From contig VZRG01000778.1 in the NCBI GenBank assembly GCA_013397435.1, positions 248,001-312,000 of the forward strand: a stretch of 64,000 bases of DNA, given 5' to 3'. Position 1 is the first letter of the stretch, and each line of letters starts with the position of its first letter. Source of the stretch: Erythrocercus mccallii (Eukaryota; Chordata; Aves; Passeriformes; Dicruridae). The translations under genes and the position numbers were made by a program. The notes beneath the pieces are model-generated. The model was not told where the DNA came from. It saw only the letters and a list, made by a program, of their open reading frames with translations, and made no database searches. Shown here one piece after another: positions 50,045 to 61,500 of the stretch.

Positions 50045-52508
50045 ATAATTAGATCAGACTTGGATCTACCTATGATGCTCAACAGGTCCTGGCTGACAGG
50101 TTCTGTTGGGAAATGATAATAGGCAAAAGCGAAGGGAAGGGAAGCAGGAGAGGTAACTAACAGACTTCTTAGTAAATTCATCCCTGATTAGGTCATGGAC
50201 AAATCACCAAGGCCCTCCCTGTTTGTGGCATATCTAGGGACATCTAAAATAAGATGATATGAAAAAGGCTAAGATAGAAAGAGTTTATATTTTATTTGGA
50301 GAGTAGTTACTTATAAAAACAAAGGCAAAGGGTCTTGTGCATCTGTTGGTCAGCTCTGCCTGTCAAATGAAAAAGGAGCCGTGGGTGTTTCTAGGTGAGT
50401 TTAAGAAACATCTTTACCTTGAGGCATCAGTGTTTAACCCCAACAAGGTATTCCAAGTGCCTCTTAATCGGCAGTATAAAAAGGAAGAGATAATGACAAG
50501 AGCAGATGAGGAGTTGTTTCACATCCCATGATGGAGCAAACTATATGATCCTTAATCAGGCTTTAATTCTGTACATCACAATAGAATGTGGTGACGTAAA
50601 AGAGGACATCCCTGCATTATTCTGAAATCACAGTCTGGACCTCATTTGATATAAGAGGAAAAGATTAAATAAACAAATTCTAAAAGATTGTGAGGTAACT
50701 CTACCTCTTGTCTACTAGAAGATTAAAAGGCTGCACGTTACACTGCAAATAGTACTGCATCTAATAAAAATCTGTGTTTTTAGCCCACAAGTACAGAGGA
50801 CAGCATGGAGAAACAATTTGTTTGACTTGCCACAGTAGGTAGCAAGGAATAGAAAGGAGAGCATTCTTAACAACTGTTTGCTTCTGTCATTGCAGGAGAG
50901 GAAGAATTGCCCACGGCAGGGATATTTCCTGGTATGGCACAGGGACTTTGATAGTCAGCTGGTAATACATTTACCAGCTATCTAGTTTTCCCAGAAGTGT
51001 CTTGACCTGAGCTGACTCATCTGTGTCCCAGGAGGCTGACTAATCATTCTGATTTATTATGCTGTGGCCTGCTAGCCATTTCAAGTCTGTTTACATTGGT
51101 GCCAGTACAAAATTTTATACAGGGCAAACTAGGTTCTATATAGGCATAGTCTTATTTAAACTATATTCAAAACCAAGAAGAATTTATCACCAAGCATCCA
51201 CAAAATTGAAATAAGTACAAAATGACACTCTGCTGAGCAACATCTGGGAAAAAAAGCTGAAAATTTAAAGGGCAAGCAGAGTTACATGACAAGCTAATAA
51301 GCCAATTAAGCCTGAAGTTAATTGGTAATTGTAGGCATCTTCCAATGAAATTACAAAATTCTGAGGACTGCTTGTAATCTACAAAAAACCCCACATGATT
51401 GTTTTTAACAAGGAAGCAATGGAGTACTGTGTTATGGGAAACAATCTCAATCCTGTTGAATGAATAGCTCTTGGTGGTGAGCATATACAAACCATGCTGT
51501 GGAAAGGAGCAAAAAAGCCTCTTGAAAAAGCCAGAGAGTGTGGGCCCATATAACTTCATTTGCGCCAAAAACTTGTTCTAAATGAAGCTCTACCCCAAAA
51601 AACATACTGGAGATGGGCATAACTGTGTCGGCTTTGTGTGATACTGTTATCACCTGCAGACAGCAGTCAAGGAAACTTCCACTCATGAGACCTAAAGCAG
51701 ACTAAGCAGAAGACTCAGCAAAACATGAAAAAAAAAAAAGAGAGAGAGAAGGATAGTACAGCTGACAAAGAGCATTTTGCAAAAGCAATCTCAAACCCAC
51801 ATCCTCAGATATACAGTGGAACCTCACTAACTACAGTAGTTTGCCTATTCCCACCAGTATTACATTTGAGATTCCACACTGCTTGTATCTTACTGACACA
51901 GTTTATTTTATTTTGCTAGCTTTGGAAGCTCAGCTTGGGATCTGAGATTCACTCTGACAAATGGCTTTCTCTATCTCAGCCCATAGCAACAGTTTGTGGG
52001 ACAAATAAAGGCACTGACAGGTTCTCTGCCCCAGAATTTTGTATTGGAATCAAATGGAGAAGTGAATACCATACTGTTTCACAAAGCCAGGCTCTGAACA
52101 CTTCCTATAGAATTAGTAAGTAGTAGAAATGTGACCAGCTTGAGTTCCAGCAAATTTACAATACAAAGATGGGATACTGGATTATTGAAAAAGGAAGGTG
52201 TATGCCCAGTGGAAGCAAGGTCTTATTTTCTTAGTAGATCTCTTGTTTATAAATTAGTGTTTAAAGAGAAAAACAAATCACTTACTTAAAGAAAGTACCC
52301 AAAACTTTTAATCTTATACTCATTTCTGAGAGAAGTGTATTGTTTACAGTGGCTTTCACTTAAAAAAAATACTGATGCCAACAAATGCCTGCCAGCTGTG
52401 CATGAGAAACACTCTTAGTTACACTGAACTTTGTAGTATTAGTGATGTTTCCAATAGACATCTTCAGCCACTGATAAAAAATATTTTGTATTTTTTCAAC
52501 TCACTTAC
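50045..52508. other. Probable intron of the - strand gene
   Basis: If the exon at 52509-52683 is real, this is the start of its first large intron. No further exon candidate with both splice sites was found. A 133-codon - strand frame at 51167-51568 shows no known domain and is within chance expectation. A12 followed by (GA)n lies at 51728-51749. Confidence 0.4.
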
Positions 52509-52683
52509 ATGAAATGGTTGTTTCAAGTGGATCTGTCATTGCGGTTTCCTGGATTTCTTCAATCTTGTTGGAAAGCTTGTAAACTCCCATGGCTGATAGC
52601 AAGCTAAGGAAAGAAATAAAAAATAGTAAATACCGCTTCAGTGGTGTAAGTCCCTTTCTGCTCTTTTTTGGCTGAGAGTGCAT
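52509..52683 (-). CDS. Start-codon exon of a membrane or secreted protein, unidentified
   Basis: On the - strand a true ATG at 52683 opens 58 codons plus one base, ending at a strong donor, TTTCAT|GTAAGTGA. A stop (TAA) lies in frame four codons before the ATG, so the start is well defined. The protein begins MHSQPKKSRKGLTPLKRY: a basic N-terminus (K6, K7, R9, K10, K16, R17). A hydrophobic stretch at about residues 18-35 (LLFFISFLSLLSAMGVY) follows, then a charged segment KLSNKIEEIQE. With positive charges before the hydrophobic core and no clear signal-peptidase site, a type II signal anchor facing the Golgi or cell surface is the best reading; a first helix of a multi-pass protein is possible. 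I could not match it to a named gene. The rest of the protein must lie at lower coordinates. Confidence 0.55.
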
Positions 52684-52811
52684 TTCAGGAGATTATTATC
52701 TGCTTTTACACAAACTTCAAAACTGTTCCATGTGGGAATCCATCTGAATGTCCATTTTGCACCCTCGATTGAACTCCCTTCCACCAAATCAGGCTTCACT
52801 AAAGATATATA
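52684..52811 (-). promoter_or_regulatory. Possible TATA-like promoter and 5' UTR
   Basis: A TATATAT word on the - strand lies at 52811-52805, about 125 bases before the ATG at 52683. That spacing would allow a transcription start near 52775 and a short 5' UTR. There is no CpG island here, so this would be a tissue-restricted promoter. Alternatively the ATG exon is spliced to an upstream exon, for example at 55010-55128, through an acceptor such as GTAAAAGCAG just before the ATG. The two readings compete. Confidence 0.2.
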
Positions 52812-55009
52812 CTGGTAGATTAGTATTTGGCTGAATTAAGTGAGTCTGGGCTGCTAGTTTATTTTACAGGGGCACTTGACAATATCAATACAATAAATGG
52901 ATGAAGCAACTGGATGGAAAATTACTCTTTAATATCATATTGCTTCCTACAGCTACAGAGCAAAATATGTGAAACAGTAAGATAAATCAGATTATCTTTT
53001 TCCATGTGCAGTGACTATTTAATATGTGCTAATTTTTAATTCTATTTTTGAAAATGGAGATGTTTTAAACTGAAAACAAAATGCATATAGAATATATTTA
53101 TTACACAGAGGAATGTCAGCAGATCAGCTTTCTGAAGTTGTATCTCTTTTTGCACTCAGATCATGTACTAAAATTGCTTTGTGCTGCTTACTGCTGGTAT
53201 TGCTGCAGATGAGACCAGAATGCAGCCCAGCACAGCTGCAGAGAGCATGAAATACACAGCAAGGACTATTAGTTACTGACTCCAGTTTACTTTTCAGAAA
53301 GCACCTAACTGTTCCATATGCTGTAAACAATCCCATGACTCCTGGACAACATGAATAACAGTGAAAGAATCACGCCTTCTGAACAGAAGATTGCAGATTT
53401 TGCTGCAGTTATTCCAAGAGAAGACATAGGAAGAAATTCTGAGTAGCATAATGCTGTTAGAGGAATATTGACACTGAGTTGACCCAGTGACAGCACTCAG
53501 AGTTGATGAAGAGATTTAAATAGTGCATTCTGGTGAGGGGTTCAAAAGTCAGAAGTCATAACCCAAAATAATTGTGTATACCGGAAACTCAAACTATTTC
53601 GCTCAGGGTCAGAATAATGAACTCATGGAATTAGTTGCCAACTAAGAACATGGAAACACTGCAGTCTAAGTGCTTTGGAGACATCTTGGCACTTTTATGG
53701 AGAGAGAAGGGATTAAAGGATCTAGTGACAAAACAGAAAAGTGGGGGTTAAGAAAAACTTAAGGAGGGACAAGCCTCTGAGGTCAAGTGGCATTTTCCTC
53801 TCCAAACGTCATTTCCTTTCTTTTATGTCACTCTTCCCAGAGACATCATGTCACAATCACTAAAGCTTGGATGAGGAATGGACTCCTATTGGATTGAAAC
53901 AGGGATGAGGCAGCACTATCTTTTCCTCTGCTCCACAATAGAAGCTGCTAACCAACAAGAACAGACTTCTTTATCTGTTTATGCCATGCATTTGACCCAC
54001 TCAGTCTAATGCAGCACATGAGGTTTTCTCATATCAGCCTCTTCCTGTAACCTTATCTTCCCCAGTCCCATCAGAATACTACAACTGACCAGATAACAGA
54101 ATTAAACTGCAATAGCCTAATGTCACAACACAACACAACTGTCTAATGTACATTTCATTGGTGACACACTTCTTAATCTGTACTACCCCAAACATTTGCA
54201 GTATTAGCATGGGCACACCATTTGCAATTGCAAGAAATATATGGAGCTACTGATCAATGTTTTAAGCACTAATTAAGTGACAAAGCACTAATAAAGGCAC
54301 TGTTTTAGGCATTTTGCCTTGTTTTGTTTTGGAATAAAACCTGTTCCCATAAAGAGGTTGCATCAGATATAAAAACATTGCAGTTGGAAACTACACACTT
54401 ATATAAAAAGCATATGTAAAAGAAAGAGCATTTTTAATTTGTCAGGTATTAATACAGTAAGCAAGTCTGTATTAAAAGTTCTTACTGTTTGACTCGTCCA
54501 GAAATGGTTCCTACAAGTTGAGTTTTACATTGTAGCTGCTTTCCTTTGCCTCTTGAGTGAGTTGACTCCTACTGCACCAGTTGAGGCACACAAGGGCTTC
54601 TCCAACCAGAATGGTACTGATCTGTCCCCAGTACATGTGGGATACTCAGATATTCTGTGGAACTAGCTCACTGCATTGTGCTGTGTCCTACTTTGTTGAG
54701 TTAGGCTCTAATCTCTTGGTCTCCAGGTACAGGTCTCTGGACCTGTAAAAACAAGATCTAAGAAAGAGAGTAGGTAGATTCTGCCGGGGTGGTGCTCACA
54801 GAATTATGAATATGCTGATAAAACTGTCTTGGAACCTGCCTTTTCTCAACAGCATAAACCAAATCACATTTTCGAGAGCCAGGTCCACCTGGATATATAT
54901 CAGCATAAAATCACCCAGCTGTTTCTTCTCCAAAAGAAGAAGGGGGGATCCCTTTGCTGATGTTTTGTGGAAAACACAGTTGTGTCTCAGCAGACTCAGT
55001 AATACTTAC
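52812..55009. other. Non-coding stretch upstream of the start-codon exon
   Basis: It would be the first intron if the exon at 55010-55128 belongs to the same - strand transcript. No repeat or other exon was recognised. Confidence 0.4.
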
Positions 55010-55128
55010 CTGAGTTGTCTCCAAATCCTGCTTGCTGATGGGCTGCCTCACAGGGAGAGGTACTGAATAAACTTTGTACCTTTCTGATCCTGAGGAAAGT
55101 CCCTGTGTGCCTGATCCATGGCAGCAGC
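55010..55128 (-). other. Candidate 5' exon with perfect donor
   Basis: On the - strand the donor AACTCAG|GTAAGT is a perfect consensus. Two acceptors are possible upstream: TCTGTCCGTCTGGCTTGGCAG (exon start 55128, 119 nt) and GGGACTTTCCTCAG (exon start 55089, 80 nt). Two frames are open across the shorter version. One of them, ending in phase 0, reads SERYKVYSVPLPVRQPISKQ and then DLETTQ. An ATG in Kozak context (GCTGCCATGG) in the third frame stops after about 22 codons. None of the frames continues through the exon at 52509-52683, so if the two are joined this one is 5' UTR. It could also be the start of the transcript, with no acceptor at all. Confidence 0.38.
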
Positions 55129-55445
55129 CTGCCAAGCCAGACGGACAGAGATCCTCCAAGCACTACAGGAGAGCTTGAGTGGAGCTGGTTCGGATCAGCA
55201 ATGAGCCAAAGCAAGAGAGCATGGGGCAGGCCTGCATTCAGGCAAGGAGATTTGTCCAGAGATAACAAAGAAAAATTTCAATACTTTTCTGAATTGCAGG
55301 GAGCTTAAATGGAGCAAATTTGTGAACTTTTGGAACATTTGGAACATTTGCCAGTGGTTCAGTTATTTTTTCCATACAGCAGAAAAAAGCTTGTGTCTTA
55401 TGCATTTTACATAGAAAGCAACTCTGTCAGCTCACATCCTGGGAT

Positions 55446-55569
55446 ATGGCATTAAAGAACATTCCTCTGATTCTACCCACACAGACAGCTCAATTTCTCC
55501 AAATCCCTCAGCTTTCAGTTACCACTAAAACAGATGTCAAAATCTTTGCAGACTATATTATTAAAACAG
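55446..55569 (+). CDS. Candidate exon or start-codon exon, unknown gene
   Basis: A true ATG at 55446 opens 41 codons plus one base before the donor AAACAG|GTAAAC. The translation begins MALKNIPLILPTQTAQFLQI and ends TKTDVKIFADYIIKT. An internal acceptor (TTTCTCCAAATCCCTCAG) gives an alternative shorter exon starting at about 55512. The donor is acceptable but not optimal. No promoter feature is visible. This is on the opposite strand to, and only about 320 bases from, the - strand candidate exon at 55010-55128. Confidence 0.18.
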
Positions 55570-58500
55570 GTAAACATTTGTTTAGTTTTTTTCTCTCTCA
55601 TCTTCTTAAAAACACTGTAAAATCACACTTTCTTAAAGCATCTCTGAGGTGCCCTAGAATTGCAGCTAACCTACATTTGCTTCTATCCAGTGCCAGCCTG
55701 ACACCTCTACCTGTCTCTGCAGAATCCCACAGTACGATATAATATGCCTCCAAAACTTATCCAGGTTTCATGTAATAGAGATATTTTATTGTTTGGGACT
55801 GATAAAAAGATAATTCCAATTATAATTATAACCATTTGCTCCATGTAACACTTACTTCTTGCAGCATGAAGCCATTTTTTCAGATTTGAATTTGGTTTTG
55901 TTAAACCTAACAAGCGGCTTCTGATTTAATCTGCAATTAATTACTTTCAAAATTAGATCTTAAAGCATTGAAGCTCCCTCTTAGTTAAAAAGAACAATTA
56001 ATTATAGCTTAGTAATCAATTAGAAGCTATGCATTAGTAATATTTTGCGTTCTGAGAGACAACAGTTATACAGACAGAAACACATTTGTGGATGGATACC
56101 TCAGAAAAGGTATGCAAGACAGATGCAAGACAGAATTCACCTGTCTAGAACTTTACAGTCCTGATTCTAAAACAAAATTAGACAGGGACTCAGCAGGTTG
56201 AAAAAGGCCAAGTAAGAACTTAATCTCCTTCTGCCTCTCCTTCCACCTTTCCTACCTTCTCCATTTTGCCATTAGGGTCCATGATTCTGTTTGCCCTGTA
56301 AAGAGTTGTCTTTACAGAACAGCTCTCATGAGCATTTGTATATGGACATGCTCAGTGCTTAAGCAAAACAAGTCACCATCTCCTCTGAATCCTCCCATGC
56401 CCTTGTGATGTTAAAGTGATTTATAACAAAGAATTTATATCTCATTATTCAATAATGGGTGTTGTTCAGATTTCAGATTCTATCTGGCTCCATTAATTAC
56501 ACGTCAATGATTTTTTTCCCTCCTTTTCCAACAGAAAAATAAGGTGCTGCCAGAATAGTCTGCCTGAAAGGTTCAAATTTCAGGGCAGCAGTTTTGAATC
56601 AAATGGCTCTTACTCAACCAATGCGAGAATGAACAGAGAAGAGCCTAGAACTGCTTTTCACCCACCTGCCTCCAAGACTGGCTCTGTTCTGAATGGCACA
56701 GCACAAAATGCAACACCAGGAGAATAATTAACCTGGCTGAAACCTCTGGGGCTTTTCCTATGGCTGGCACTAAGGGTTCCTCTTTTCCCTTCTCAGATAA
56801 CAAACTGATAAGGGCAGTTCTGCAATTCTGAGGGAAGAACAGCAAGTTACACTGCAGCAGGGCATGGAGGCGAGAACAGGGCTCAAGCTTCCATTGAGCA
56901 AGTTTTAAACTTGTTTAAAACATTCTAGCTTCTGACAACACAGGCATTTATCTGATTTCAGTACTATTTTATATTTATCTTCTACATGAGTTCTACCTGG
57001 ACAAGCTTTTTCTTGTCCTGGTTACATAAAATTAAATTTGAAACATAGGAATTATTTTGCTCTGCATAGTTAAGACCACTTCTGGTTCACTACTTTTGGC
57101 TATCAATACAGGCCTGAAGAAGGACCGCTTCTTATCCTTCCTGAAGGCTCAGGGACAGACCAGGAAAGCAGGAAAGCAAGAAAAACTGGAAAAAAATAGA
57201 AGACAACCCCTTCCAGGAAAAAAACAAAAACAAAACCAAAAACCCCACCACCAGACATGCTGGAAATACAGAGAGATCAAAGAGAAAAGTATTTAAATTC
57301 TATTCAGTAGCATAAAACTTCAAGTCAGATAACTTTTCCCATACATTAAAAAAGTGTCCCATAGCATTTTATTTACAGCATTTAAGGAAAGTACAATACA
57401 GGAAGTATCTTCTGGTGGCCAATTCACCTCTTAAACATGTTCACCTTTTTCAGCATCACTTTTATCTGCAAATTTATGAGGAGAACATGTACCTGACCTG
57501 CCTCCAAAGAGACCACAATTGGCAAAATATCAGGTGGCTACTTCTGGTGAGCAAGAGAGAAGGGGTGAGGGAGCTTTTTCCCAGCTCCTCTGGTACAACA
57601 GACAAACAGTCTCTAAAGACTTCCTAGAGAAACCTCCATTCAGGTAGAGCAAAGAGCACAGAATGACTGTGACTTTAAAATTCTTGGAGAAGACTGCCCC
57701 AAAATAGGGATATTTGAAATAAGGGCCTCTGTATTCTCTCTCTCCTCCCTCAGGGGCAATGACACCAGCAGGTAGGAAAGAGGCTGATTCCTCCTCAGAT
57801 CTCTGTGTCTGCACTATAGCCACTGGTAACTAAATATTCTTGAATTAAAACCAGATCTGGACAGGCTAGGTCCTGGTAAATACAATACAGTTTGCTGTTT
57901 AGCAGTTTTGTCAGCCACTTCTTATTTTCTCAATGCCATCACTCACAGGCTGCCTAAGCACCAATAAATAAATATGAATCATTCAAATCGCTTAAGGTAA
58001 AGGTATCTGACTGCATGAGATCAGCTCATGTGTCCAGAACTGTCACATGTATAAAGAAGGTCCTTTAAACATTGAAAGACTGTGTCCTGTCCTCCTCCTT
58101 TTGCATTTTCCTGACCTTTTACAGTTACCTTCCTCTATTTGTATGCATCTGTTTGCCATTTACCATTAGCAAAAATTCTTCCTCCATCAATGTTTGCAGT
58201 TCTCCCGCAATCTTTCAAGACTTTTGCTTTGGCCAAGTTGTCACATTAACCTGGCTTCTCTGAAGGCACTGCTTGCAGCTAAATCTGTGCAGAAAAGCTA
58301 CCAGCCTGGAGAAACAGCAGGGGAAGTTCAATTAAAGACAGTACAAGAGACAAGTTTTGTGTGTGACCTCTCTCATTCTGTCCAATGACACATCAGTCTC
58401 CTTGATCATTCCTACAGGTAACAGCAAAACCAACAAATGACACAAGAGAAAAGGATTTGTCAAAGTAGGTGGTGACCTGTGCCACCAATTTCTCTATTAA

Positions 58501-61500
58501 AAGGATGGTTTTGTTTCTTCCTGGCACTTGTTTTCTGCTCAAGACGTATTAAGGCTTGAAACTGTCAATCTATTTCTGTTGTCAGTCACTAGATTACTCT
58601 AAACTTCTATTTCTGTGGTGGGATACAAGATTAAACATAAAATTAATCACCAAAATACTTTTGCCACTTGACAAAATTTCCTATTGAGTATATAAGATCT
58701 TGGATTTACACCTGATGGTCAAAAAAATGTGTTTTCCACTCATTTAGATATCTTCAGGCTTTTCCAGGTTCTTTGTTTTCCTGTTCTTTTTTATCCTATA
58801 ATTGTGCAAGGAGAGCAACTTACACTGTTGCCATAAAGATGAAAGCCCTAAGAGAGTGGCTTGTTTAACACCTTTCAACCAATCAAAAGAGCCTGAGAAG
58901 ACAAAGAGAGAGAACTTATTATCAGTGCTTTTTGTTGGGGTATAAGGAAAATCACCTAATGACTCTCGACCTTCAGGCTTACTTGCTTTGGTTACAGGCT
59001 TATGCCACTGCTAAGCCAATGTGGTCTGAATTAAATTCCAGGTAAAACAGTCAGGATCCTTCTGCATCCTTACATGGTCTGACTGTCCCAAAGGGGACAG
59101 CCTCTATCTGCTCACCCAAACACAGATTCCCTGCACTTGGCTCTGTACCCAGAGTCATAAGAAAGTCATTTTAGGAACAGTGTTCTAGGTTTCTTAAACA
59201 AACAATATACATTGAAATAGTTACTGCCAAGGATTAAAATGATGCCTAAGTGATTTTTTCCAGGCACTCCACAATACAGTAATTTTTTTCATCCAACAGC
59301 CTTTCATGTGACACTTTTATATAAAAACGTTTACAGGAAATCGCAAACTTTCCTTTCGTTCTTCATGTTACATGTACCCCCATAAAATGCAAATGCTGAG
59401 TGAAGTCATTGTACTACCTGGCACTTAAAAATGAACACATCTAAGTATCCTGCTTAAGATCAAATGGTGGCTCTCAGCAGCTAAACAGATATTTCAAACA
59501 CTGGATAACGGATTTTTTTCCTGGCCTCCAACTGCCACTTTTAATGGGGAGTTGCACGGTGAATCTTTATTAGCAAAGACGGTGGGCCTTAGGGGGTCAA
59601 GCAAAGGCAGTTTCCATTTGCACTTGTGCAGTGTGATGCTCAGGCCTTTATCACTGTGCAGACTTCTGAAATTTGAAATGAGAACTGGGGACTGTCACAG
59701 AGACAAAACATCCAGAACACACAGTCTCACAGCACACCAGAGTCTATGCACTTTGTAGCAGACCTGTAGGAAAGCTGGCAACAGCTGCTGGGAAATGCCA
59801 GCCAAAATCCCAGAATCCACTTCTGCACAGACTTTTCCAAAGAAATGGAAGTGTTTCAAATCACTAAAATACTTCCAGGATTCTCTCTCATCATAATAGT
59901 TCAATAATGATATAAAAATGTCAGTTGCATGCAGTTTTCCTCTTCTCTCATCCTTTCCCCAAAGTTTTAGGAGGGGTGTTTTACCACAAAAGTGAAAGCC
60001 AAAAAAGCCTCAAAACCAATTTGCAATGAATGCCTTTACCAGTAGCACATACAGAGAGAGGCACACTGAGCCTCTGACACAACAAACATGAAGTTCCCAA
60101 AGCTGAACTCAGTGGACATGGGCTTGTGACTCCAACAGTTTCTGTGGGCAGTGCTTTGGCTATTCCTGTGCTGGGCAAAAGACAACACAAGGCCTCCAGA
60201 ATGGGAGTGACTCATAAGGAAGCAGCAAAGCTTTCCTAAAAAGGACCCATCATCACCCCTCTTTCGTTCTTGCTGGGGAGATGTCAAAGCTTTGCTTCTC
60301 TGCCCTCTGTCCTTCCTTGCATATTTTGCAATCAAATGATTAAGTCACAGTCTTCTTTCCTCTCAATAAAGAGAAGCATCCAACATTCAGCATCTCGACT
60401 GCAATCACCTGCATAAACAATGATCAAGAGCAACACAGCACATGTGGTGCTGCTTGGCCAACAGGTGGGAAGGATCCCTTCCCTTGGGCTGCCTTGGCTG
60501 CCCAAGATGTGCTGTGAGTGTGGCTTTATGCTCACGGCTACTCCACCTGCAGCTCACCATGCCAGGGACACAGGTGCAGCTGCTTGTGTGTCCTGGCTCT
60601 GTGACATGCCAGCTCAAAACCCTACGACAGGAACAGTCTGCTGGAGCAGGAATTTCTTTTGTGTCCTTTGCTAATGGAAGAAATGAATCACAAAGATACA
60701 TACTGCGTAAAAAGGAGCTTCAGGCTCTCTTCATGTCTTCTCCCTCACTGCCAGCTTTGGGAAGAGAGCAGTTGCTGCTAAAGAAAAGGGGCTTCATATT
60801 TTGCCATGTTCGTTGTCATGGTTTTTTTCCCCTAAGGCCTTATCCCAGTTACTAGGGAAGTAAATTGGCAGGCAAGAAATGCTGGCAGTTAGGAGTCCTA
60901 TTGCCATAGGGCTGCTTTGTCTCTCAGTGCAAATAGTCAGTGTATTTCTGGTTTATGTTTACCATCAGAGCTGCAGTCAGTCACAGAAGCTGCAGTTCCA
61001 GCCTTGCAGCTGCAAGGGGAGATACCACAACCTGCACAGAGGTAACTTTCTGGAGGGAATGCTGAGGTGCCTGCTTTTGTGTCTCCATGAGCACACCCAG
61101 GGACAATCTGAGGGGTTTGGGCAGCTAGGAGAGTCTTGTTCTTCTGCACAACAAATCCAGTTCATCAGCAGTATGAAGTATTCGACATTTCAAATTGTGA
61201 AAATTTATCCCAAGAAAGTGCTGTTTATTTGAAATACCATGTTCCAAACCTTCTGCAGGTCAGAATCTGGACCAAGCCTGGATTACCACTTCAAAGCTGA
61301 TGATCCTAAAATCTGAAATTCAAAACCAAATTAAAAACTACCAACAATAAAATTTTCTACAAGTGAGAAATCTGTTCTATGCCCACCTTGGAATGTGTTT
61401 CATTGAATGCAAAAATGAGAATCTTGGCAGAGACAGCAGAATTTTATCACTTGCTTTTTTCAGAGGACTTACTACTTGCATGGGATGAGCAAAATGGAAC

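Noticed and set aside
58832..58855. A 24-nt microexon candidate on the - strand (GFHLYGNS) before GTAAGTTG
   Set aside because: Too short to test by eye, with a modest acceptor; expected by chance.
60807..60855. TGTCATGGTTT word resembling the start of passerine LTRs
   Set aside because: Similarity stops after about eleven bases, and no matching LTR end was found.
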